DNA of 64,000 bases from Paenibacillus sp. JQZ6Y-1 (GTDB lineage Bacteria; Bacillota; Bacilli; Paenibacillales; Paenibacillaceae). Position numbers and translations under genes: made by a program. The notes beneath the pieces were generated by a model. It was not told where the DNA came from. It made no database searches and saw only the letters and a list, made by a program, of their open reading frames with translations. Positions 44,328 through 51,944 of the stretch are shown one piece after another. Position 1 is the stretch's first letter. Each line of letters begins with the position of its first letter. The stretch covers positions 1,426,001-1,490,000 of the forward strand of contig NZ_JBFDUZ010000001.1 in the NCBI RefSeq assembly GCF_040719145.1, in the 5' to 3' direction.

Positions 44328-44559
44328 ACGTCATTCTCCTTTACGCGTAAGTTTGGATATGTATACTAGCTATTGCTTTTATTTTAAAAATAATACAAAG
44401 TGCTGTCCTCAGCCTACAGCAGGAGAAGAAGCGGACAAAAGCCGTAGATGGTCAAAAGTGGAATACGCCCAATCATAGAGCGTTTGATGATATGCAGCAT
44501 CCATCTTTCAATCCCATCACCTACATTATCTACAAAAGAATGAATATATGCAGAAGGGG

Positions 44560-44588
44560 TTGCCAATCCACTAAGATTACTCTATACT
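44560..44588 (+). promoter_or_regulatory. Promoter of rpsN
   Basis: TTGCCA (44560-44565), 17 bases, TATACT (44583-44588), with the predicted start at about 44595. The interval 44328-44559 has no other clear element. Confidence 0.7.
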
Positions 44589-44595
44589 CTATTAA

Positions 44596-44610
44596 TAGTA
44601 ATTATTACGA
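44596..44610 (+). promoter_or_regulatory. Zur box of rpsN
   Basis: TAGTAATTATTACGA matches the Zur core TCGTAATNATTACGA at all but one fixed position and starts at the predicted +1, as expected for zinc-dependent repression. Confidence 0.85.
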
Positions 44611-44635
44611 TTAAAAAACCAAGGAGTGTTACAAT

Positions 44636-44905
44636 ATGGCTAAAAAGTCGAAAGTGGTCCGTCAGCGTCAGCGTGAAGCGTTGGTGGCTAAATATGCGGA
44701 GAAACGCCGCCAATTGAAGGAAGCAGGAGATTATGAAGCGCTGAGTAAGCTGCCGCGCGATTCGTCTGCAACGCGTCTCCATAATCGTTGCCAAGTAAGC
44801 GGTCGTCCGCATGGTTATTTGAGCAAATTCAAAGTATCACGGATCGTGTTCCGCGAGCTTGCCTATCAGGGGCAAATTCCCGGTGTGAAAAAGGCGAGCT
44901 GGTAA
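44636..44905 (+). CDS. rpsN: Zinc-independent ribosomal protein S14 paralogue
   Basis: This 89-residue S14 is the long, cysteine-poor form: it has a single Cys ([16 protein letters not shown]) and lacks the CxxC pairs that bind zinc in the housekeeping S14. In Bacillus this form (YhzA/RpsNB) replaces zinc-containing S14 when zinc is scarce and is repressed by Zur. A near-perfect Zur box at the promoter confirms this mode of control here. AAGGAGTG precedes the ATG. It is a single-gene unit outside the ribosomal operons. Confidence 0.95.
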   Translation: MAKKSKVVRQRQREALVAKYAEKRRQLKEAGDYEALSKLPRDSSATRLHNRCQVSGRPHGYLSKFKVSRIVFRELAYQGQIPGVKKASW

Positions 44906-44980
44906 TCAGCCCATAACGTTGTTCTTTTATAGGTATCTTGCAGAGAAACTGCTGCAAGGATGAGGGAACGATAACATATG

Positions 44981-45024
44981 ATCTCCTGTCTGCTGCATAT
45001 AAGCTGCCGGGCAGGAGATGTTTG
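44981..45024 (+). terminator. Probable terminator of rpsN
   Basis: ATCTCCTG pairs with CAGGAGAT, with further partial inner pairing, followed by GTTTGGTTGTTTG. Confidence 0.6.
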
Positions 45025-45151
45025 GTTGTTTGCTTAGATCATCATGCAGCAGTATATCGTCAATCTATCATTGCAAATCTAGATTGATTACTCTACGACA
45101 TACCGTGATTCCATTCTATACGGAATTCAGCTAATACCCATTTATTGGTCC

Positions 45152-45179
45152 TTGAAAGCGCTACGAATTATGATATACT
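45152..45179 (+). promoter_or_regulatory. Promoter with overlapping cre site, esterase gene
   Basis: TTGAAA (45152-45157) and TATACT (45174-45179) with an extended -10 TG form the promoter. TGAAAGCGCTACGA (45153-45166) covers the -35 and matches the CcpA consensus at 12 of 14 positions, so CcpA would block RNA polymerase when preferred sugars are present. Confidence 0.65.
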
Positions 45180-45193
45180 TATCTGCACATGAA

Positions 45194-45223
45194 GGATTGT
45201 TACCGGATTGTCCGGGCGAAACC
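45194..45223 (+). promoter_or_regulatory. RAT ribonucleic antiterminator (LicT/SacY type)
   Basis: A 30-base element begins GGATTGTTACCGG and ends CCGGGCGAAACC. It has the two conserved strands of the BglG/LicT/SacY target hairpin (GGATTGTTAC ... GGCNAAACC), with a CCGG/CCGG upper stem. Its 3' end overlaps the left arm of the following terminator, the classic antitermination arrangement. Binding of an active antiterminator protein would keep the RAT folded and allow read-through. No such protein is encoded in this window. Confidence 0.8.
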
Positions 45224-45287
45224 TGATTTGGCTGCTTTACTGTCGTAATAGACAGGAAGCGGGCAAGTCGGGTTTTTTGCTTTTTTA
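45220..45287 (+). terminator. Conditional terminator overlapping the RAT
   Basis: AACCTGA-TT--GC-GCTTTACTGTC pairs, with a few mismatches, with GACAG-AAGC-GGC-AA-TC-GGTT, followed by TTTTTTGCTTTTTT. Its first bases AAACC are shared with the RAT. Confidence 0.8.
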
Positions 45288-45306
45288 AGGCATTTCCCCA
45301 CAAATA

Positions 45307-45320
45307 TGCAATCGCTTACA
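45307..45320 (+). promoter_or_regulatory. Second cre site, downstream of the terminator
   Basis: TGCAATCGCTTACA matches the CcpA consensus TGWAANCGNTNWCA at 13 of 14 positions. It lies about 80 bases before the esterase start and could act as a roadblock to elongation. Confidence 0.6.
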
Positions 45321-45402
45321 TATATATCATCAGGCGTATTGCAGATGGGGAAGATACGGTACGTTCTTCAATCATTTTTCACAACAGAAAGGCAGGGGTA
45401 TA

Positions 45403-47142
45403 ATGAATACAGGAAACCGAAACAGAGGATATTTATTCGCAATGATGGCACTGTTGTTATGGTTTGGTACGGTTAACATAGGGAGTACCGCCGGAGCAGC
45501 AGCTGTCACGACAGGAAGTGAAAAGAGCATGTACACGTATCAGGGAGACATTCAGCAGCCGACGTCACAGGCTGTATTGAACGGTGCGAAATCGACTACT
45601 GCCAATACGCTGATGTGGCTGGGTGTTCCGTATGCCCAAGCACCAGTCGGCGAATTGCGTTGGCGCGCACCACAAGCCTTAGAACCAACACCAAAGCAGA
45701 CGGTGGAAGCAACCAAGCTGCCACAGGTATGTACTCAGCTTGCTAATGGCAAGGTGACAGGGAGCGAGGATTGTCTGTATTTGAATATTTACCGTCCAGC
45801 GACCAATGATACCCAGCTGCCAGTACTGGTCTTTTTACATGGCGGTGGCAATGTGACGGGCAGTGGGGGTTCGTTTGACGGACAGGCATTAGCGGAGAAA
45901 ACGAATGCTGTGATCGTGACGGTCAATTATCGTCTCGGTCTGCTCGGCTGGATTAGTAATCCAGCGCTGCGTACAGGCGATGCTGCCGAAGACTCTGGTA
46001 ACTTTGCCTTACTGGATCAGATCCAAGCTTTGAAATGGGTGCAGCAGCATATCGAGAGCTTTGGCGGTAATATTCACAATGTCACATTGGGCGGTCAATC
46101 GGCTGGTGCGCGTGATGTACTGGCATTGACGATCTCTCCGCTTGCCAAAGGGCTATTTGCCAAAGTAATGCCGCTAAGTGGCGGGATGACGACAACAACT
46201 CCAGCTTTAGGCGAAGCCTATGACAATGACAAGCTGGCAGATGTACTGGTCAAAGCAGGTCAATCGGCGACCAAAGCAGACGCACTGAACTATTTGAAAC
46301 AAACCGATGCGACCGAGCTGCAACAAACGCTGCGTGGACTGGATAGCGGTCTGCTAGTGCAGGCAGTCGGCTCGGTTATGATCCGCATGTCCGAATTCCC
46401 ACATCTGTTTACCGATGGTACTGTACTGCCTAAGCAGGGATTTGACGTGGTGGATAGCGGCGATTATAATCGCGTACCGATGCTGATTGGCAGTATGCAA
46501 AATGAATTTAATGCCTTTGCCGCATTCGATCCAACCTTCATGTCAAGCTTTAGCAAGCATACATGGGAGCCGACAACGGAAAAGCAATTTTGGCAGGCAA
46601 CTGCTTATGGAAGTCAGCTCTATTCTTCATTTAACGCCGATCAGGTAGCAACCAAGTACAGCAAGGATACCCAAGCGAAAAACATCTATGCCTACCGCTT
46701 CGCATGGGGAGCACAGGATGCAGGCTTACAAGCACCTGCCAAATACGTTGCCGCCACGCATGGTGTCGATCTTGATTTCTTAACAGGTGCTTTTGATAAG
46801 AGCGCCTTTGCTGCTCTGTTCCCCGGCACGCTATACACCGATGCCAATCAAAAGGGACGTCTGGCGCTGACCGCACAATATCGTGAATATGTAGCCAACT
46901 TCCTGCATGGCAATAACATTAGCGCCGGTGGCTTGACTCCGTGGAGCACATGGCAGCAATCGCAAAAGCTGCTGAAGCTGGACGCCACCAAAACAACCGC
47001 GCGCACGAGTATGATCAAGGGCAATGCAGATGTTGCCGCGATGAAAAACAAGATTCAGGCATCGCTGAACCCATCGTCAACTTCGGTGGTATGGGATCAA
47101 GTGCTGAATGGTCGCTTCTTCTTCCAGCCGCAGTATCAATAA
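45403..47142 (+). CDS. Secreted type-B carboxylesterase
   Basis: This 579-residue carboxylesterase of the para-nitrobenzyl-esterase/cholinesterase family has an N-terminal signal or anchor sequence (GYLFAMMALLLWFGTVN, cleavage after about residue 33). Family motifs: GVPYAQAPVGELRWRAP, EDCLYLNIYRP, FLHGGGNVTGSG (oxyanion hole) and the nucleophile elbow LGGQSAGARD. A Glu in NEFNAF and a His in ATHGVDLDFL complete the likely triad. It would hydrolyse carboxylic esters outside the cell. AAAGGCAGGGG precedes the ATG. Its leader carries a cre site, a RAT with terminator and another cre site, a set normally seen in front of sugar PTS or beta-glucosidase genes. Confidence 0.9.
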   Translation: MNTGNRNRGYLFAMMALLLWFGTVNIGSTAGAAAVTTGSEKSMYTYQGDIQQPTSQAVLNGAKSTTANTLMWLGVPYAQAPVGELRWRAPQALEPTPKQTVEATKLPQVCTQLANGKVTGSEDCLYLNIYRPATNDTQLPVLVFLHGGGNVTGSGGSFDGQALAEKTNAVIVTVNYRLGLLGWISNPALRTGDAAEDSGNFALLDQIQALKWVQQHIESFGGNIHNVTLGGQSAGARDVLALTISPLAKGLFAKVMPLSGGMTTTTPALGEAYDNDKLADVLVKAGQSATKADALNYLKQTDATELQQTLRGLDSGLLVQAVGSVMIRMSEFPHLFTDGTVLPKQGFDVVDSGDYNRVPMLIGSMQNEFNAFAAFDPTFMSSFSKHTWEPTTEKQFWQATAYGSQLYSSFNADQVATKYSKDTQAKNIYAYRFAWGAQDAGLQAPAKYVAATHGVDLDFLTGAFDKSAFAALFPGTLYTDANQKGRLALTAQYREYVANFLHGNNISAGGLTPWSTWQQSQKLLKLDATKTTARTSMIKGNADVAAMKNKIQASLNPSSTSVVWDQVLNGRFFFQPQYQ

Positions 47143-47176
47143 TATAGCAGTTCAACAGCATAGACATGCTATAAGC

Positions 47177-47214
47177 AAATAGCCGCCGCAATAGATATTG
47201 CGGCGGCTATTTAC
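47177..47214. terminator. Terminator of the esterase gene
   Basis: AAATAGCCGCCGCAAT and its perfect complement flank a four-base loop; the symmetric ends allow action in both directions. Confidence 0.88.
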
Positions 47215-47376
47215 ATCCATCCTAGTTGGAAGGAGCTATATAGGGCTTTCACAAACCATACGAATGGACAGATTACATTACGAATGAATAGGCTACAGCG
47301 AACGAAATCCCAACGATGAACTTGGGTGCGATACATATCCCATGCTGATATCTGTGTCAGGATTCTCGTATTTGTA

Positions 47377-47865
47377 TCAAGCCGAAGGGCTGGATACGCT
47401 GGACGATTCGGACGATTCCAAAACGTCGCTTGCATCCGAGTAATCGGTACGCAGCACTGCTTTGTAATACTTGTTTTTGTGACTGACAATAATACATTCC
47501 TTGGTACTGCGATTACGGAATTTGTAGATCGGTGAGTCGACATTCAATACATTGCTATCGCCATTCTTGTACGTAGTATCGATCATGGAATTATTCTCGT
47601 CGACGGCTTCAAAGCTGCTAATGTTGCGCTCTACTTTGCCGAGACGTGGTCCAACCTTGACGGTACTCAGCGCAGGCTCCATCATGATGCGATATGTATT
47701 GTTGCGAAAATGCACAATAGGATACTCCCATGAAGATGTAGATACAATCTGGTCGGCAGGACCGGCAGTGGCAGGCAATGTTGCCGATGCCGCCTGTTCG
47801 GCATGTATAGTTGCAGGCGCAAAAATAAGCGACGCGATAACAGGTAAGAACAAATACGCTCTCAT
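47377..47865 (-). CDS. Secreted hypothetical protein
   Basis: The 162-residue product begins with a clear signal peptide (MRAYLFLPVIASLIFAPATI, predicted cleavage after HA at about residue 22). A strand-rich domain of unknown type follows (WEYPIVHFRNNTYRIMMEPA, then IYKFRNRSTKECIIVSHKNK), and the tail is Ser-rich. The ATG at 47865 is chosen because the signal peptide starts there. AAAGGAG lies 15 bases upstream, which is far, so a start elsewhere in the 26 codons upstream cannot be excluded. No partner gene is apparent. Confidence 0.6.
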   Translation of the reverse strand: MRAYLFLPVIASLIFAPATIHAEQAASATLPATAGPADQIVSTSSWEYPIVHFRNNTYRIMMEPALSTVKVGPRLGKVERNISSFEAVDENNSMIDTTYKNGDSNVLNVDSPIYKFRNRSTKECIIVSHKNKYYKAVLRTDYSDASDVLESSESSSVSSPSA

Positions 47866-48030
47866 GGCTGCTTTTTCAAGCTCCTTTCGTGATGACACAT
47901 CCTGTCGTTCCAATGGAACAAAATGGACCTTACGCTCTATCATAATACAAATGGACCAAACTTTTCAAAGTTTGTAGCTTACATTATGATATTGCCTAAG
48001 CTAATTATATAGTATAAAGGAAGGGAGCAG

Positions 48031-48412
48031 TTGAATAAAATAAGCAAAAATAGCGATTATGGTGAAAATTTTGGCTTGATGAACGATTTGGAACAGCTTG
48101 AGCAATGATTACGTCAATTAGCTGACGCCTGTAGCGATTCTCTGGACAATTTGAAGAATTAGCTACGAATGCAGCGTCAATTAGAGAATCAACGGGACGA
48201 AGCATAAACTAGTCACAAAATCGACTTTTACCGTGATATGAACGATACGACCAGGATTGGAACTGTTCAAGCAGGGAGCAGGATCGAATTTTAAGGCAAG
48301 TATTGAGGACGTAGATTGCGAAGCAGGGGTAGAATTTGCTTTTGTGCCAGCGGCGCTGAGACATGCAGCGAAAACGCTTATGAGGATGATTCAACAGCTA
48401 AATAAGGCTTGA
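48031..48412 (+). pseudogene. Decayed gene (about 126 codons, three stops and one frameshift)
   Basis: From TTG 48031, after AAGGAAGGGAG, one frame encodes a coiled-coil-like segment (NDLEQLEQ-stop-LRQLADACSDSLDNLK). It is interrupted by TGA (48106-48108), TAG (48160-48162) and TAA (48205-48207). Near 48288-48292 the frame is lost at a run of four T. Removing one T restores a frame that continues KASIEDVDCEAGVEFAFVPA and runs to TGA at 48410-48412. Continuous coding character across the lesions suggests a dead gene. I do not recognise the family. Confidence 0.5.
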
Positions 48413-48543
48413 GGGGTTACATCTATTCATTTGTAAAAAGAGCATATATTCGTCTATAATAAGAACGCGAGTTCCTATTGAAAGGACGTTATGATTACAT
48501 ATAAAAAAGAAATTAGTTAACTGACAATACCAAAGTCGTTGTC

Positions 48544-48570
48544 AATACAGTGAATACAGTGAATACAGTG
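48544..48570. repeat. Short tandem repeat (3 x 9 bases)
   Basis: AATACAGTG is repeated three times in a row in a gene-free stretch (48413-48631). It may be slippage-derived; no function is evident. Confidence 0.7.
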
Positions 48571-48631
48571 GAAATCATGGGAATGGAACCGCTTTGCTCT
48601 GTATGTACTATTCGGATACAGTCAGAAGCTT

Positions 48632-48748
48632 TTAATGACGATTTCTCTTGAAGACTTTAGCAATCAAGTAGCGAAGGACTACAATCATCAATATAAGCAT
48701 GATGGACAACAAGATCATGCCCGGAATGCCAATGCCAGAACCGCTCAT
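48632..48748 (-). CDS. Single-span membrane mini-protein (38 aa)
   Basis: ATG 48748 follows GGAAGGAGG by seven bases. The product is MSGSGIGIPGMILLSIMLIL and onward through one hydrophobic helix to a basic end (KVFKRNRH), which predicts a single membrane span with the C-terminus inside. The longer upstream frame lacks a ribosome binding site. No family is recognised. Confidence 0.6.
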   Translation of the reverse strand: MSGSGIGIPGMILLSIMLILMIVVLRYLIAKVFKRNRH

Positions 48749-48947
48749 CGGTATCCTCCTTCCAAATGGGTATGTCTCTAGATTATCGAATCTATCCATC
48801 CGAAGCAAATCTTGCCAAATCCGCAAAACAAAATAGCACTGTCTGTGGATTCAGCAAAAATGTCCTTTTACAAAATAAAACATGATACGATGTGGCTTCA
48901 GCAACCTCAACAGCATTGCCTATAGATCAAAATCAGGAGGAATAGTC

Positions 48948-49175
48948 ATGTGGGTCCGAAGTCAAGATGGGAAAACAATCATAAATACCACTGTACTTAG
49001 ATTAGAAATGGAAACATTGGACCATGAATATGTTATCTCGGCGTATGCAGGAGATGGATCGGTAGAATCAGCCTTTACGATGGGAACGTTTCAAAAAGAG
49101 AAAACGGCACAGGATGTGATGCAGCGCTTTTGTCGTCATATTGAATCGTGTGATCATACTGTTTTTCAAATTTAG
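48948..49175 (+). CDS. Small hypothetical protein (75 aa), MWVRSQDGK-type
   Basis: ATG 48948 follows CAGGAGGAATAGTC. The sequence MWVRSQDGKTIINTTVLRLE, then an aromatic strand (HEYVISAYAG) and FTMGTFQKEKTAQDVMQRF, matches a small protein pattern I have seen repeatedly in Firmicutes: a WVRSQD start, and a closing helix after LG-Y or G-F. Its function is unknown. The helix EKTAQDVMQRF corresponds to the EKALKVLDMIQ end of relatives. It stands alone. Confidence 0.72.
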   Translation: MWVRSQDGKTIINTTVLRLEMETLDHEYVISAYAGDGSVESAFTMGTFQKEKTAQDVMQRFCRHIESCDHTVFQI

Positions 49176-49274
49176 CCTCAAGCTTAATATTCATTAGAAC
49201 CACGTCATATTGTAAAATGAGGATACATCCATCAATGAATCGTTATTGCAACTAGTAGAGGAGAAGATTATTGT

Positions 49275-49649
49275 ATGAGTACATATATCGTTATCCAATC
49301 CCATCATAGCAATTATCCTCACCCGATTACCTTTCAAAAGGGCGAAGGGCTGCTTGTAGGTGAGCGTTACGATGGACCGGAGGATTGGTCGGATTGGTAT
49401 TTTTGCACGAACCAAAGTGGAGTTAGAGGTTGGGTGCCGGCACAGGTATTTGTGCGGAATGAATGGCAGCCTGAACAAGGAATTGCGATTGAAGATTATA
49501 CGGCGTATGAGCTGAATGCGATGACTGGTGAGATTGTGACTGCATTGCGACAACGTAACGGGTGGATATGGTGTGTGCAACAAACCGATCAAGCAGAAGG
49601 TTGGCTACCGCTGGATCATCTACAGTTGGTAGAGAATAGCGAATCATAG
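49275..49649 (+). CDS. SH3-domain-containing small protein
   Basis: The 124-residue protein appears to hold two SH3-like folds. The first has FQKGEGLLVGERYDGPEDWS followed by RGWVPAQVF. The second is AIEDYTAYELNAMTGEIVTA and GWLPLDHL, the ALYDY-like and GW-P elements of variant SH3 domains. It has no signal peptide, so it probably mediates cytoplasmic binding. GAGGAGAAGA lies before the ATG. Spacing to its neighbours suggests a single-gene transcript. Confidence 0.75.
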   Translation: MSTYIVIQSHHSNYPHPITFQKGEGLLVGERYDGPEDWSDWYFCTNQSGVRGWVPAQVFVRNEWQPEQGIAIEDYTAYELNAMTGEIVTALRQRNGWIWCVQQTDQAEGWLPLDHLQLVENSES

Positions 49650-49865
49650 AGTATTCAGCATTATACGTTTTGCCTATATACAGAAGTGTCTATATCCTGT
49701 ATTTTCCATAACATTACAGAACAACAGAACAGATTAATAGACAAAATGAGATTGCCAGATCGCAGCGATAGACGTCGTATAGATGTTTAGTATGGTGCAA
49801 GGTATAGAATGAGCGGGTAACAGGAACTATAGATCCCATCAGCATACACACAGGAGTGATTAACC

Positions 49866-50729
49866 GTGACCTCATTAACGAATCACCAGCGTAAAGACAA
49901 ATCGGCACAATGGCATGACGTATTGAGCGAATTGTATAATAAATTCCAGCAGCATGGACAGCAAGCGGTGGATGATTTTGACGAGGAAGACGTGCATCAG
50001 GCACGGGTCAATTGCCGTAAGCTGATGACCTTGCTGCGCATTCTCGATCCGAATGATCAGACCGAGCTGCTGCCATTATTCAAAAAGGCACAAAAGCGAC
50101 TTGGCAAAGTGCGAGATGAAGATGTGCTAATCGACGCCTTCAAAGATCGCCGCAAGCAGGCAAAGCAGCAGGGACAGGAGCATCTTGTCAAGCTGCTCAA
50201 AGCTGTGATCAAGGAGCAAAAAGAACACCGCCGCTTCTACCGTAAAAAACTCGTCAGTAAGCTGCCCTCATTGCAAGGCAAAAAGCTGCGCAAAAAGTGG
50301 GAGCCTTTTTTGGAGGAGCAACTGCCCAAGCTGGTTGCCAATTCTGATGTAAACCGACTGATGCGAGAATTGGAAATCTCCTATGAGCAAAAGAAGAAAA
50401 CATATCGCCAGACAGCGAAGGAGCAAGGATTGGAAGCTGACGATACATTGACGGCTCTGCACAAAGTCCGTATCGCTGCAAAAGAAATTCGTTATACCGC
50501 CGAAGCGGCTAGCTTTGCCTTAAATGCCAAATTCCGCGAGCATGAAGACGTTTACAAAAAAATCCAAAAAGAGCTTGGTCATATTAACGACCGCCATGTA
50601 TGGATCGAAGCGCTGCAAGAGCTGCAACCGAAGCGTGTCACATTCGATACGCAGGTGCGAGATGAGCTGATCGGCGAATTGCGTGATGAGATGAATGCAG
50701 CGATTCGTGAAAACGAACGAGTGATGTAA
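49866..50729 (+). CDS. CHAD-domain (polyphosphate-binding) protein
   Basis: This 287-residue all-helical protein has a CHAD domain. VHQARVNCRKLMTLLRIL near residues 43-60 and LHKVRIAAKEIRYTAEAASF near 197-216 are its two conserved His/Arg/Lys helices. KRLGKVRDEDVLID and KELGHINDRHVW are the paired aspartate segments. CHAD domains bind inorganic polyphosphate. Translation starts at GTG after AGGAGTGA. A polyphosphate kinase 2 gene follows 110 bases later, which strongly supports a polyphosphate role for both. Confidence 0.9.
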   Translation: MTSLTNHQRKDKSAQWHDVLSELYNKFQQHGQQAVDDFDEEDVHQARVNCRKLMTLLRILDPNDQTELLPLFKKAQKRLGKVRDEDVLIDAFKDRRKQAKQQGQEHLVKLLKAVIKEQKEHRRFYRKKLVSKLPSLQGKKLRKKWEPFLEEQLPKLVANSDVNRLMRELEISYEQKKKTYRQTAKEQGLEADDTLTALHKVRIAAKEIRYTAEAASFALNAKFREHEDVYKKIQKELGHINDRHVWIEALQELQPKRVTFDTQVRDELIGELRDEMNAAIRENERVM

Positions 50730-50839
50730 CAGACACAGCCTGTGAGCAACGGTGCTAGGTTTATCAAAAATGCGGGTAATATGTAGATACTGACACTTCA
50801 GTCCTATCATTCATCATTCCACTTAAAGGAGCGATTTTC

Positions 50840-51685
50840 ATGTCCAAATCACATGACAACTGGGTTCTCGCATCCGGCGATTCCATTTCGTTGAAAGATA
50901 TTGATCCTCAAGATACCGGTAAATACAAAAGCCGCGAAGATACACAGGCAGAGCGAGAGCAATTGTCCGCCATTTTCGAAGACCTTCAGCCAAAGTTGTT
51001 TGCAGGCAAGGAAAAATCGGTGCTATTCGTGTTCCAAGGGATGGATTGCAGCGGCAAGGATGGCGTGATTAATAAGGTGTTCTCGATTTGTAATCCAGCG
51101 GGCATTGATGTATACAGCTTCAAAGCGCCTACACCGGAGGAATTGAATCATGATTATCTGTGGCGTGCGCATCAGCATGTGCCGGGCTATGGATATTTGG
51201 CTGCGTTTAACCGCTCTTATTATGAGGACGTGCTGATCACTCGTGTACATGGGCAAGTGAGTGACAAAAAGGCAAAGCAGCGCTTTAAGCAGATCAATCA
51301 TTTTGAGAAAATGCTGGAGCAAAACAATGTGCGTGTAGTGAAGATTTTCCTGCATATCTCTAAGCAATTCCAACTGGAAAAGCTGATTGATCGCATTGAG
51401 AAGCCGCATAAGAACTGGAAGTTTGACGAGAGTGATCTGCATGAACGCCAATATTGGGACAAGTATCAGGAGTGTTATGAGGACCTGTTCAAGCATTGCG
51501 CCACTGAGAAAAATCCATGGCATATCGTTCCAGCTGATCATCGCTGGTATCGCGATCTGGCTGTGCTGCAAATTGTAGTGAATACATTGGAGGAACTGAA
51601 TTTGTCCAATCCTTCACCAATTCCAGCACTCAAAGAACATTTGCCAGATATGTATGCGGAGCTGGAAAAGATTAAAAAGAAATAA
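50840..51685 (+). CDS. Polyphosphate kinase 2 family protein
   Basis: The 281-residue PPK2 has Walker A FQGMDCSGKDGVINKV near residues 65-80 and the Walker B-type FNRSYYEDVLITRVHG near 127-142. The lid-module segment EKPHKNWKFDESDLHERQYW follows. PPK2 enzymes transfer phosphate between polyphosphate and nucleotides; single-domain members of this length are often class III or class I, and the substrate nucleotide is not evident here. AAAGGAG precedes the ATG. It lies immediately after the CHAD gene and before a strong terminator. Confidence 0.92.
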   Translation: MSKSHDNWVLASGDSISLKDIDPQDTGKYKSREDTQAEREQLSAIFEDLQPKLFAGKEKSVLFVFQGMDCSGKDGVINKVFSICNPAGIDVYSFKAPTPEELNHDYLWRAHQHVPGYGYLAAFNRSYYEDVLITRVHGQVSDKKAKQRFKQINHFEKMLEQNNVRVVKIFLHISKQFQLEKLIDRIEKPHKNWKFDESDLHERQYWDKYQECYEDLFKHCATEKNPWHIVPADHRWYRDLAVLQIVVNTLEELNLSNPSPIPALKEHLPDMYAELEKIKKK

Positions 51686-51749
51686 GGCAAGATATTCGCT
51701 ATTCAGCATGTGGATACATGTCACCAAATCAATGGTAGGAAAATATAAG

Positions 51750-51786
51750 CAAACGGTCGCATCAGTTTTTGATATGCGACCGTTTG
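51750..51786. terminator. Terminator of the CHAD-PPK2 pair
   Basis: CAAACGGTCGCAT pairs perfectly with ATGCGACCGTTTG, followed by TTATTAT. Confidence 0.85.
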
Positions 51787-51944
51787 TTATTATAGCCACG
51801 TTCATATGCCGCGAAGCAGTTTCAGCTTGCACAGTATTTTGGTACATCATGTCATACTGTTCATCACAGTATCATTCTGTGACAATAATCAACAGGTAGA
51901 GAGATACATACAGCGAATCGATCATTCGTCAACGAGACGATCAT

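Noticed and set aside
48544..48570. Three AATACAGTG copies as a possible CRISPR or iteron array
   Set aside because: The units are nine bases, directly adjacent and only three; there are no spacers, cas genes or replication initiator.
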